Shown: one piece after another, positions 1 to 6,105 of the stretch
How the letters are laid out: the number at the start of each line of letters is the position of its first letter
How positions within the stretch are numbered: position 1 is the first letter of the stretch
Assembly: GCA_036794395.1 (NCBI GenBank)
Contig: DAIRGS010000041.1
Span: forward strand, 1-34,055
Direction: 5' to 3'
DNA: 34,055 bases
From: DASXMX01 sp036794395
GTDB lineage: Bacteria > Planctomycetota > Phycisphaerae > Tepidisphaerales > Tepidisphaeraceae
The notes under the pieces: model-generated
The model's input: the letters and a program-made list of their open reading frames with translations, nothing else
What the model was told of the DNA's origin: nothing
Database searches by the model: none
Made by a program: the position numbers and the translations under genes

Positions 1-27
1 TCCCCAGAAAACACCGGGAATCGCGAT

Positions 28-130
28 AATTCAGGGTTGTCCCGTTATCTGCGTTCCTTTTCTTCGCCCCCCTTTTCTTCGCCTGTCCCCTTTTCTTCGC
101 CCAGGAATGTCCCCTTTTCTTCGCCCGGGC
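28..130. repeat. Cluster of short G/T-rich repeats (CCTTTTCTTCGCC type)
   Basis: Four copies of CCTTTTCTTCGCC or a close variant lie at about 56-68, 71-83, 88-100 and 113-125; the last is preceded by AGGAATGT. Just upstream, 28-56 is a degenerate match to the AATTCAGAGCCGTCCCG repeat found at 3099 and 4812. On the minus strand this reads as GGCGAAGAAAAGGGGACA. Such short repeats are often ends or relics of REP/RAYT-type elements in planctomycetes, but no transposase is present here, so that origin is inferred. No convincing gene lies in the first 234 bases. Confidence 0.7.
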
Positions 131-234
131 GTAACGATCCCCCAAAGCCACGTTTGCCCCTTCACAGCCGCTCCTTTATGCGCCCACAACCCCCGCTTTA
201 CGAAAGCGGTCGTGTAATGCGGGCAATCAAGGGG

Positions 235-1065
235 TCACTCCGGGTTGGGTGGCGAGTCGTTGCGAGGCGTTTGGGGTCGTGCCCATTCTTCTTCGCGTTT
301 GTCCATGATTTCCTGCAAAGTCAAAGCTCTCGACGCTTGTAAGTATGCATACTCGCGCGCCTCTGCTAATTTCTTTTCCCGCCGCCGGTCATAAAAGAAA
401 AGAACCGATGCAGATATAAACCCAATCACGAGCGCCGGAGTCCACATTGCAGCATTAGTGCTGCCGGTCGCGGTGTTCAAATCCTTCGTGACTGCCATTA
501 CCCCCTTCTTGACTGCCGTCACTTTCAACGTCGGTGCTTGTTCGCCTTCAAACGTGAAATCTCCGCGAAAAATCGCTTCCTTATTTCGATTTGCAACCTT
601 TAGCGTGAAACGTAATTCCGTTGGGTTGCCTACGGGTATGGTTGCGGGCTGCGTCGGCGGTGGGTCCAGCCACCCTGCTGGTGCATGTACAATCTGTTGA
701 ATTTGCTTCGGTATGCTTCCGTCCGGGTTCGTGAATATCAAAATAAGCGGCAAATCATCGAAGTCGGTATCGGAGTTGTTGAACACGGACACGCTAACGG
801 TGCTGAGGTTCTCGGCGGGCTGACCATCAACCATCAGGACCAGCTTCTTTCCTGCCAAATCCGGTTTTTTCAATAGTCCCGGAACGGATGACACGTAGTA
901 CGGCAGTTCCTGTATGCGTCCCGCATATCGGTCGTAATACCCCTTTCCGATGGTCGTGACCGTGAAGGTGAAAAAGATTAGGAGAATCGGCGCAAGCCAA
1001 CGGTCAACCCATGACTTCTTCTCTTTGGTGGCTGGTTTGTCCCCGCCCGTTTCGTTGTCGGTCAT
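235..1065 (-). CDS. Hypothetical membrane protein with two transmembrane segments
   Basis: I do not recognise this 276-residue protein. A short charged N-terminus is followed by a hydrophobic segment at about residues 22-41, a roughly 160-residue domain rich in beta-type sequence (valine, threonine, proline), and a second hydrophobic segment at about 207-226. A charged, probably helical C-terminal tail follows. This predicts an extracytoplasmic middle domain with both ends in the cytoplasm. The frame opens at 1116, but I prefer the ATG at 1065 because a TATTAT box sits 6 bases upstream of it (1072-1077), suggesting a leaderless transcript; there is no SD sequence. Its first 15 codons resemble the stub ORF at 2355. 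It lies in a repeat-rich accessory patch with no informative neighbours. Confidence 0.7.
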   Translation of the reverse strand: MTDNETGGDKPATKEKKSWVDRWLAPILLIFFTFTVTTIGKGYYDRYAGRIQELPYYVSSVPGLLKKPDLAGKKLVLMVDGQPAENLSTVSVSVFNNSDTDFDDLPLILIFTNPDGSIPKQIQQIVHAPAGWLDPPPTQPATIPVGNPTELRFTLKVANRNKEAIFRGDFTFEGEQAPTLKVTAVKKGVMAVTKDLNTATGSTNAAMWTPALVIGFISASVLFFYDRRREKKLAEAREYAYLQASRALTLQEIMDKREEEWARPQTPRNDSPPNPE

Positions 1066-1071
1066 GGTTGA

Positions 1072-1077
1072 ATAATA
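1072..1077 (-). promoter_or_regulatory. Putative -10 box TATTAT of the membrane protein gene
   Basis: On the minus strand TATTAT lies 6 bases before the ATG at 1065. TTGGAA (1097-1102) sits 19 bases further upstream as a possible but poorly spaced -35. Transcription from this box would start at or next to the ATG. Confidence 0.35.
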
Positions 1078-1224
1078 ACCTAGAACCCATAGTCGATTCC
1101 AACTCGGGCGCGACAACTGGATTTGTGCCTTTCCTTACCCGCGTCACCTGCCGACTTTTTCATTGGCTGGCTGCTGCTCTACGCCACCCTGCCAAAGCCA
1201 TGACCAGCGGGTTAAGCTGGTGGC

Positions 1225-1533
1225 ATGAATCCAAAAGCTAATCAGGTCGTATCCCTTCCCCGTGACGAAGACGTTTTAGCAGAAGCCGAGCGTTTGCATG
1301 TATTGGGTGTCGTCTTCCGTGGCGATTGGAAAGGCTGTACGGTCGTATACATTCCAGCCCATCGTTCAACGATTACCGTCACCAGAAGTGACTGGCTTCC
1401 TGTTAGCGGCCCTGAAACGACGGAGACGAATAAGACGGATGAACCTGCGCGGTTTACGGTTCGGATACCCAACAGGTCCGTTTCAAAGCATGTCGTTTGG
1501 GACAGTGACGGGAAGCCGAAGATCGTGGTCTAA
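1225..1533 (+). CDS. Small hypothetical protein
   Basis: This 102-residue ORF is transcribed divergently from the membrane protein at 235-1065. The product is soluble, with no signal peptide or membrane segment and a mixed charged composition. I recognise no domain. The ATG at 1225 has no SD sequence. An ORF on the opposite strand covers most of the same span, but the plus-strand reading has the more natural amino acid composition and fits the gap between two minus-strand genes. It could still be a chance ORF. Confidence 0.45.
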   Translation: MNPKANQVVSLPRDEDVLAEAERLHVLGVVFRGDWKGCTVVYIPAHRSTITVTRSDWLPVSGPETTETNKTDEPARFTVRIPNRSVSKHVVWDSDGKPKIVV

Positions 1534-1555
1534 TTCAAGCGTGTGTTTTTTTGGG

Positions 1556-2257
1556 TCAGGTCTTTGGTTCTTCCGGTTTGGGCTGATCGGCTTTGGGGTC
1601 TTTGTCTTCGGCTGCATTCTTCTTTTCCCGTTCAACCAGTGCTTTCATTAGGTCTTCAATGTCGCCACTGGTGGCGCGTCGTTTGACTCTTTTGGGGTCT
1701 GACTTCATGGGGATTATGTACTTCGGCCCCGGTTCCGTAACCATAATGACCTTCTCCGTGACCTTTTCGCATTCGTAGGCGTCTGGAATCAACGCGGGTC
1801 CGATGATGTCTTCGTGCGTCGTGTACAGGTCAAACAGGATTGCAATGCACAGTTGATAGAAGTTTTCGGGTTCGCGGAATTTGTCAGCATGAACTTCCAG
1901 CCTGTCCTTCGTCAGCTTGAAATGCCATTTGTGCGCGAAGTCATTTCGCAACTTCCTGAACCAGTCGAGTAGACGCCTGTGGTGATCGGACAGAATCCCC
2001 ATTTCATTCAACAGCAGTACCTTTGTTGAATGGGGGTACCCCCGCGTGTCGTCTGTGATGTTCTTGCCTCCTTTGCACTTGTCTTTAATCATGGTGTTGA
2101 CTAGGAATTCTAAGAAGCCGTGTGTGACCAGTGTCAGCGTTCGGGGATGATCTTTGACCGCTTGCAGTTCCGTCAACACTTCCCCGAACTGGGACTTGCG
2201 TAATTCGGATAGTTTTTTATCCCAGTCTGCGATTTCTTCAGGGGTGGGTTCTTTCAT
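1556..2257 (-). CDS. MltR/DUF4145-like helical protein
   Basis: The 233-residue product has a helical core at about residues 45-135. The stretch around STKVLLLNEMGILSDHHRR followed by KLRNDFAHK closely resembles the MltR (mannitol operon repressor-like) and DUF4145 families, in which a conserved R-N-x-x-A-H motif ends a helix. Function is not established for most members; some occur as regulators and others as parts of defence or toxin-type loci. The C-terminal 40 residues are charged and low in complexity. The frame is open to 2332, but the ATG at 2257 is preferred because a TAGAAT box lies 7 bases before it. No partner gene is obvious, so no role can be assigned. Confidence 0.65.
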   Translation of the reverse strand: MKEPTPEEIADWDKKLSELRKSQFGEVLTELQAVKDHPRTLTLVTHGFLEFLVNTMIKDKCKGGKNITDDTRGYPHSTKVLLLNEMGILSDHHRRLLDWFRKLRNDFAHKWHFKLTKDRLEVHADKFREPENFYQLCIAILFDLYTTHEDIIGPALIPDAYECEKVTEKVIMVTEPGPKYIIPMKSDPKRVKRRATSGDIEDLMKALVEREKKNAAEDKDPKADQPKPEEPKT

Positions 2258-2264
2258 GAGGTGG

Positions 2265-2270
2265 ATTCTA
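2265..2270 (-). promoter_or_regulatory. Putative -10 box TAGAAT of the MltR-like gene
   Basis: On the minus strand TAGAAT is followed by 7 bases and then the ATG at 2257. No SD is present, so the transcript would be leaderless. I see no clear -35 hexamer. Confidence 0.35.
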
Positions 2271-2354
2271 GCACGACAGCGACTTTTATCGTCGCATTGT
2301 GGTAACCATCCTATCCCATTGTTCGCGCGCAAGAGAATCCGCTAGAATGGCGGC

Positions 2355-2429
2355 ATGACCGACGCGAAAGAAGGCGGGGAAGAACCGGCAACGGAAAAGG
2401 GGCCATTCCCAATTATGGATATTTTGTAA
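2355..2429 (+). pseudogene. Truncated 24-codon stub resembling the 5' end of the 235-1065 gene
   Basis: A TAGAAT box at 2343-2348 is followed by 6 bases and an ATG. The ORF ends at TAA after 24 codons, directly before the repeat at 2433. Its product starts MTDAKEGGEEPATEK, against MTDNETGGDKPATKEK for the membrane protein at 1065. The DNA also matches over this stretch. The likely reading is a duplicated gene start or shared leader whose body has been replaced by the repeat-bearing segment. It could instead be a real small peptide gene. Confidence 0.4.
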
Positions 2430-2432
2430 AAT

Positions 2433-2475
2433 AGGAATGTCCCCTTGTCTTCGCCTGTCCCCTTGTCTTCGCCCG
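2433..2475. repeat. Two tandem copies of the TGTCCCCTTGTCTTCGCC repeat
   Basis: Two near-identical 18-base units, the first preceded by AGGAA, match the cluster at 88-125 with a T-to-G change inside the T tract. A single diverged copy (AGGAATGGCCCCTTTTCTTC) lies at 3292-3311. These repeats bracket the small genes of the accessory patch. Confidence 0.7.
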
Positions 2476-2505
2476 ATGATGCTCATGTGTGTTCCCCTTC
2501 TAAGA

Positions 2506-3027
2506 TCACCATTTGTTCGGAATCCTGAACGGGATAAGTGGCGTTTCCGGGGGCGGTTTGTCTGGCAACGTGTTGTCAGGCTTCAGTACCTCATTCAGCA
2601 TCCGCCGAAACTTCTTACCCTTGATCGTCTTCACTTCTTTAACGCCGCTCATGACGATTACCCAAACATCCTTGCAAGGTAGGGTGCATATTTCACACGG
2701 CTGGTGTGGGGTGTCGTTGTCGTAGAAAAAGCGGAATGACTGCGCCAGTTTGAATGGTTGGGGAACGGTTCCTGCGGGAGAAAATACGTGCGTTGCCTCA
2801 AGTTCCTTCAGGCGATATTTCAATAAAACCGTTACGTCGTAAAGATCGACGCCCCAGCTTTCGACATCGAGCACGAATTGCCGAACATGCGCGATCTGTA
2901 CCGAGTGATAAGACACTCTTACGACGCGCTTTCGATTACGTAACCACACCCACACTCCCCAGCAGAAGCCAAGCAGCCCCACCGCCCAACCCAATGCTCC
3001 GAGTTTTTGCAAAATGTCGCCGACCAT
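2506..3027 (-). CDS. Hypothetical single-pass membrane protein
   Basis: The 173-residue product begins with a hydrophobic segment at about residues 10-29, followed by RNRKR. This is a typical stop-transfer pattern that would place the rest in the cytoplasm. The soluble part has no domain I recognise. The C-terminus is proline-rich and ends in FRIPNKW. The ATG at 3027 is chosen over the upstream in-frame start at 3048 because GGAGG lies 7 bases before it, and a TATAAT box is at 3053-3058. This gene therefore has a conventional leader, unlike its neighbours. It sits between two repeat clusters. Confidence 0.65.
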   Translation of the reverse strand: MVGDILQKLGALGWAVGLLGFCWGVWVWLRNRKRVVRVSYHSVQIAHVRQFVLDVESWGVDLYDVTVLLKYRLKELEATHVFSPAGTVPQPFKLAQSFRFFYDNDTPHQPCEICTLPCKDVWVIVMSGVKEVKTIKGKKFRRMLNEVLKPDNTLPDKPPPETPLIPFRIPNKW

Positions 3028-3052
3028 TAGGTGACCTCCACTTCCCAACTAG

Positions 3053-3058
3053 ATTATA
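3053..3058 (-). promoter_or_regulatory. Putative -10 box TATAAT for the 2506-3027 gene
   Basis: A perfect TATAAT on the minus strand lies about 25 bases before the ATG at 3027, leaving room for a short leader containing GGAGG. No good -35 match is seen at 16-18 bases spacing. Confidence 0.4.
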
Positions 3059-3098
3059 GTCGCATTCCGAAACTCCCCATTTATAAGGGAGGGAACTC

Positions 3099-3235
3099 AA
3101 AACGGGACGGCTCTGAATTTATAATGGAAAGTCAGAGCCATCCCGTTTTCTGAGCCTCTCACAAATTCAGAGCCGTCCCGTTTTGCAGAGCAAGTTAAAT
3201 TCAGAGCCGTCCCGTTTGTTTTCCCCGTTTGTTTT
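3099..3235. repeat. Palindromic AATTCAGAGCCGTCCCG repeat cluster
   Basis: One inverted copy (3099-3120, minus orientation) faces an imperfect direct copy (3132-3149). Two further direct copies follow at 3163-3184 and 3197-3217, and then GTTTGTTTTCCCC runs. The first two can pair as an imperfect hairpin. The same unit forms the larger array at 4812-5020. The 459-base gap between the genes at 3027 and 3487 holds this cluster, a diverged copy of the TCCCCTTTTCTTC repeat at 3292-3311, and a possible TACAAT -10 box at 3418-3423. I see no gene in it. Confidence 0.8.
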
Positions 3236-3486
3236 CCCCAACTGGGTGAAGAAACGGGCGTATTCCGCTTTTGCAAATTATTGCCATAATTAGGAATGGC
3301 CCCTTTTCTTCTGCTTTATGGTTGATTTTTTCATCCCAATAGATATAAACTGCCGCCATACACTTCGTCGCGGCAAATAGCGGGCTCAATTCTTCTACTG
3401 GTCGCCTCTCCAGCCGGTACAATGACAATCGGGGAATGGTGGGATCGGACGTTCGAAGCGCTGTAACCCGGCAGATGGAGAGGATC

Positions 3487-4710
3487 ATGAAACTGCGCAC
3501 CGCGATATGTTTGGCGGCGATTGTGTTCGGCACGAATTGCTCGATCATGCACGCACAGACATTGACAACTTTGGCGACCTTTAACGGCAGCAATGGCGCC
3601 CTACCATATGCGGGACTCATTGTCGATCCAAGCGGGAATCTATACGGCACAACTTGGAACGGCGGAGCCAACCTAGCCGGCACAATCTTTGAAGTCGACG
3701 CCGCCACCCATTCACTTAGTACGCTCTTTTCGTTTGATGGAAGTAACGGAGCCGAACCGTACGCCGGTGTCGTCCGGGACGCCAGCGGCAACCTGTACGG
3801 AACGACGCGGATTGGGGGGACCTACGGCTACGGCACAGTCTTCGAACTGTCCGCCTCAACCCACTCCATTACCACGCTGCACTCGTTCAACGATGGCGAC
3901 GGGGCCTTCCCGCATGCAGGTCTAACTGCCGATGCCAACGGCAACCTGTACGGCGCAACCCCGTTCGGAGCAGAGAACGGTCAAGGCGCCCTGTTCGAGA
4001 TTGCAGGTTCCAACCACGTCTTTACGAATCTGATTTCGTTCGCGGCCGACGGCAGCAACGGGCAAGCCGCCGTCGCCAGCCTCATCCTGGGGAGCGATGG
4101 GAATTTCTACGGGACAACGGCGGGGGGCGGAAACCGGGGCGGGAACGGTACCCTCTTTCGACTCGATGCCGTCACCCATGCACTCACAACTCTTGCCTCA
4201 CTGGGCGATACCTATGGAGGTGACCCGGAAGGAGGCTTGCTTGCCGATACGCATGGCAACCTTTTCGGTACGACGCGTGGCGGAGGGACCAACGGCTTGG
4301 GTACCATTTTTGAGTACTCTGCTACCGCACAAACTCTTTCTGTCCTGGCCACGTTCGACGGGAGCAATGGGGGCGAACCCCGTGACGGCCTGATCGCGGA
4401 CGCGAGCGGGACTCTGTACGGCACCACATCCGTTGGTGGAACTAACAATGCCGGCACAGTTTTCAAATTCGATCCACCGACCGGCATCCTTGTCACGCTA
4501 GCATCCTTTAGCGGCGGCGAGCAGGGCGCTCCGTACGCCAGCCTCGTTGCCGATGCCAGCGGCAACTTCTACGGAACGACAACGGGAACGAATGCGGCGG
4601 AAATCGGGACGGTCTTTGAGCTTTCTGTTCCGGAGCCGGGATCGGTATCAGTCCTGGCCGTCGCCACGGTGACAATCTTGATTTGCAGAAGGCGGGGAAA
4701 ACTCTCGTGA
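3487..4710 (+). CDS. GloVer tandem-repeat protein with PEP-CTERM anchor
   Basis: The 407-residue exported protein has a signal peptide (MKLRTAICLAAIVFG, cleavage probably after MHA). About seven repeats of roughly 50 residues follow, each built around LYGTT..GG....GT.F and a later D.SGN. These match the Gloeobacter/Verrucomicrobia (GloVer) repeat family, thought to fold as a beta-propeller-like structure. The C-terminus is a PEP-CTERM signal: VPEP, a hydrophobic helix, then ICRRRGK. PEP-CTERM proteins are processed by an exosortase and end up at the cell surface or in the matrix; no exosortase gene is in the window. The ATG at 3487 is chosen because GGAGAGG precedes it and it begins the signal peptide. 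The ligand and exact function are unknown. Confidence 0.88.
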   Translation: MKLRTAICLAAIVFGTNCSIMHAQTLTTLATFNGSNGALPYAGLIVDPSGNLYGTTWNGGANLAGTIFEVDAATHSLSTLFSFDGSNGAEPYAGVVRDASGNLYGTTRIGGTYGYGTVFELSASTHSITTLHSFNDGDGAFPHAGLTADANGNLYGATPFGAENGQGALFEIAGSNHVFTNLISFAADGSNGQAAVASLILGSDGNFYGTTAGGGNRGGNGTLFRLDAVTHALTTLASLGDTYGGDPEGGLLADTHGNLFGTTRGGGTNGLGTIFEYSATAQTLSVLATFDGSNGGEPRDGLIADASGTLYGTTSVGGTNNAGTVFKFDPPTGILVTLASFSGGEQGAPYASLVADASGNFYGTTTGTNAAEIGTVFELSVPEPGSVSVLAVATVTILICRRRGKLS

Positions 4711-4787
4711 AGAAATCAACTCAATCGATGAACGTCATCGCTTGATTGCTATGTGCTATGGGTCACATCAAAGGAAGGAGCCGCACC

Positions 4788-4829
4788 ATGTCTGACTGCG
4801 CGCGGGAACCCAAAACGGGACGGCTCTGA
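4788..4829 (+). pseudogene. 5' stub of a gene cut by the repeat array
   Basis: A strong SD (AAGGAAGGAG at 4771-4780) stands 7 bases before an ATG. The reading frame runs only 13 codons and then stops inside the first arm of the palindromic array: the last six codons and the stop are repeat sequence. This is what is expected if the array replaced or inserted into a gene with a good ribosome-binding site. A possible 3' remnant lies at 5030-5164. Confidence 0.5.
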
Positions 4830-5020
4830 ATTTCCGTTACAAATTCAGAGCCGTCCCGTTTTGCGTTTCCCTGAATTTCCGTTACAAATTCAGAGCCGTC
4901 CCGTTTTGCGTTTCGTCCCGTTTTGCGTTTCCCAAATTCAGAGCCGTCCCGTTTTGCGTTCCCCAGAGCCGTCCCGTTTTGCGTTCCCGTTTTGCGTTTC
5001 CGTCCCGTTTTGCGTTTCCC
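4812..5020. repeat. Palindromic repeat array, perfect 22-bp hairpin plus direct copies
   Basis: The array opens with a perfect inverted repeat: a 22-base arm at 4812-4833, a CCGTTAC loop, and the complementary arm at 4841-4862. Further full direct copies of the right arm occur at 4886-4907 and 4934-4955. Shortened copies (CCGTCCCGTTTTGCG and fragments of it) continue to about 5015. The unit is the same as at 3099. The graded shortening suggests repeated recombination or slippage. REP-like or IS200/IS605-end relics are the closest known class, but no transposase accompanies it. Confidence 0.85.
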
Positions 5021-5029
5021 GCAACCCCC

Positions 5030-5164
5030 GGCAATTCGCTGCTGATCCTTACGCCGACCAGTCATCTCGACGAATTCGCGTCGTTCACGACTGATGGAAT
5101 CGTCACCGTCTACAAATCGCTTGATTTTTCACCCAAAGCCCCTGTGACCGTCACGCGACACTAA
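5030..5164 (+). pseudogene. Probable 3' coding remnant after the repeat array
   Basis: Immediately after the array an open frame encodes TPGNSLLILTPTSHLDEFAS and about 25 more residues, ending VTVTRH and TAA. Composition is protein-like, whereas the upstream part of the same frame is translated repeat. There is no start codon outside the repeat. It may be the tail of the gene whose start is at 4788, although the frames differ. I do not recognise the family. Confidence 0.4.
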
Positions 5165-5204
5165 ACCCGTTCAAACACCACAGCACCGATGAATGGGCAT
5201 GAGA

Positions 5205-5321
5205 GCACGACCCTTCGCTCGGAAGGGTAGTCGTGCGACCGGGTTATTTGAAGTAATTAATGGACCGAGCGATCCCTCGCTGCGCAGGCGTCGTCGTCCG
5301 GGTGCCTACAAGACGCCTGCG
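5205..5321. other. Two hairpins in the gap between the remnant and the PEP-CTERM gene
   Basis: A stem formed by GCACGAC (5205-5211) and GTCGTGC (5230-5236) extends through CCTTC/GAAGG around a short loop, with a two-base bulge. A second stem pairs CGCAGGCGTC (5283-5292) with GACGCCTGCG (5312-5321). Neither is followed by a T tract on either strand, so they are not clear intrinsic terminators, although both lie downstream of the minus-strand gene ending at 5350. Confidence 0.5.
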
Positions 5322-5349
5322 AGCTGCGTCGTTCGCGAAGTTGGAGAAC

Positions 5350-5934
5350 TTACTTTCCTCGCCGGCGAATCAACCCCATCATCATTACCGACGAGAGCAA
5401 TCCGATTGTCGGCTCCGGCACGGCGGCCGGAATAGCCAGCACACCCTGGTCGGAAATGTTACTGCCGTTTTGAAACGATCCCACGTACACCCATGCAGTC
5501 GAAACCGGGTACGACGCTCCAAGAATCGAAGGCCCCGCCATCGTTGCCGGTGAGTCGGGCGTGGTGATCGTGAAATCGGTCAATGTACCTCCCGGACTCA
5601 GCGCGGTTCCGCTGTCATACCATTCAATCGAGTCCACGCCGTATGGACTATCGTGAACATTGAACGCGGCCCAACCGCTCGCGGATGAAGTGATTGTCGC
5701 GTTAGTTGGAAGCAGGTCGAACGGATAAAACGTGAGCGAAGCCGGAGTCCAACCAATCCAAAACGTGCCGATATCGGTCGTCCCGGTATTGTGCAACGTA
5801 AAGGTATATTGATACGAGTTGGCGCCAAGCTGAGAGCTTGTATACGTCACGGTTGCGCCGATCTGGGCTTTAACCGCACAGTTCAGGCACGCGGCAACGA
5901 GAAACGCCACACAGCAAGTCATCGAAAAACGCAT
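5350..5934 (-). CDS. Small exported PEP-CTERM protein
   Basis: The 194-residue protein has a signal peptide (MRFSMTCCVAFLVAACLNC, cleavage likely after VKA). A beta-rich domain rich in Ser, Thr and Gly follows; it resembles other single-domain PEP-CTERM proteins but is not assignable to a named family. It ends in a PEP-CTERM tail: VPEP, hydrophobic helix, IRRRGK. ATGs at 5940 and 5934 are both possible; 5934 has GGAGG 7 bases upstream, while at 5940 the SD would abut the start codon. The gene is divergent from the dehydrogenase at 6106. Sorting would need an exosortase encoded elsewhere. Confidence 0.82.
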   Translation of the reverse strand: MRFSMTCCVAFLVAACLNCAVKAQIGATVTYTSSQLGANSYQYTFTLHNTGTTDIGTFWIGWTPASLTFYPFDLLPTNATITSSASGWAAFNVHDSPYGVDSIEWYDSGTALSPGGTLTDFTITTPDSPATMAGPSILGASYPVSTAWVYVGSFQNGSNISDQGVLAIPAAVPEPTIGLLSSVMMMGLIRRRGK

Positions 5935-5999
5935 TTTCATACCTCCCACAAAATGATGTTGCGCTTACCTTACGTCGTGCTGTCCTTACAGATTCATTT

Positions 6000-6016
6000 T
6001 CTGCAACAATTGCAGA
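6000..6016. promoter_or_regulatory. Dyad TCTGCAA-CAA-TTGCAGA between divergent PEP-CTERM genes
   Basis: A perfect 7-base dyad with a 3-base centre lies in the 171-base divergent region between the genes starting at 5934 and 6106. Its position suits an operator acting on either gene. No regulator is encoded nearby, and a 7-base dyad can arise by chance. Confidence 0.25.
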
Positions 6017-6105
6017 GGTCTTTTGCCTGCATTCCTTGCATGACCGGCGCGCGCGACGACCTTTCGATTTACCCTGAAACCCTGGCACTCAGTGGAGGTG
6101 TTTGA

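Noticed and set aside
2286..2486. Minus-strand 66-codon ORF
   Set aside because: It crosses the repeat at 2433-2475 and has a repeat-derived N-terminus; the stub on the plus strand is better supported.
3201..3791. Minus-strand ORF of 196 codons
   Set aside because: It overlaps the start and first repeats of the GloVer gene, whose repeat codons produce the shadow.
4812..5020. Repeats resembling a CRISPR array
   Set aside because: The intervals between copies are short, unequal or absent, copies differ in length, and no cas gene is near.
5205..5236. Hairpin as an intrinsic terminator
   Set aside because: There is a bulge in the stem and no T tract on either strand.
6030..6105. Possible sigma-54 (-24/-12) promoter before the dehydrogenase
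   Set aside because: PEP-CTERM genes are sometimes sigma-54 driven, but only loose GG/GC spacing was seen, with no TGGCAC-TTGCA match.
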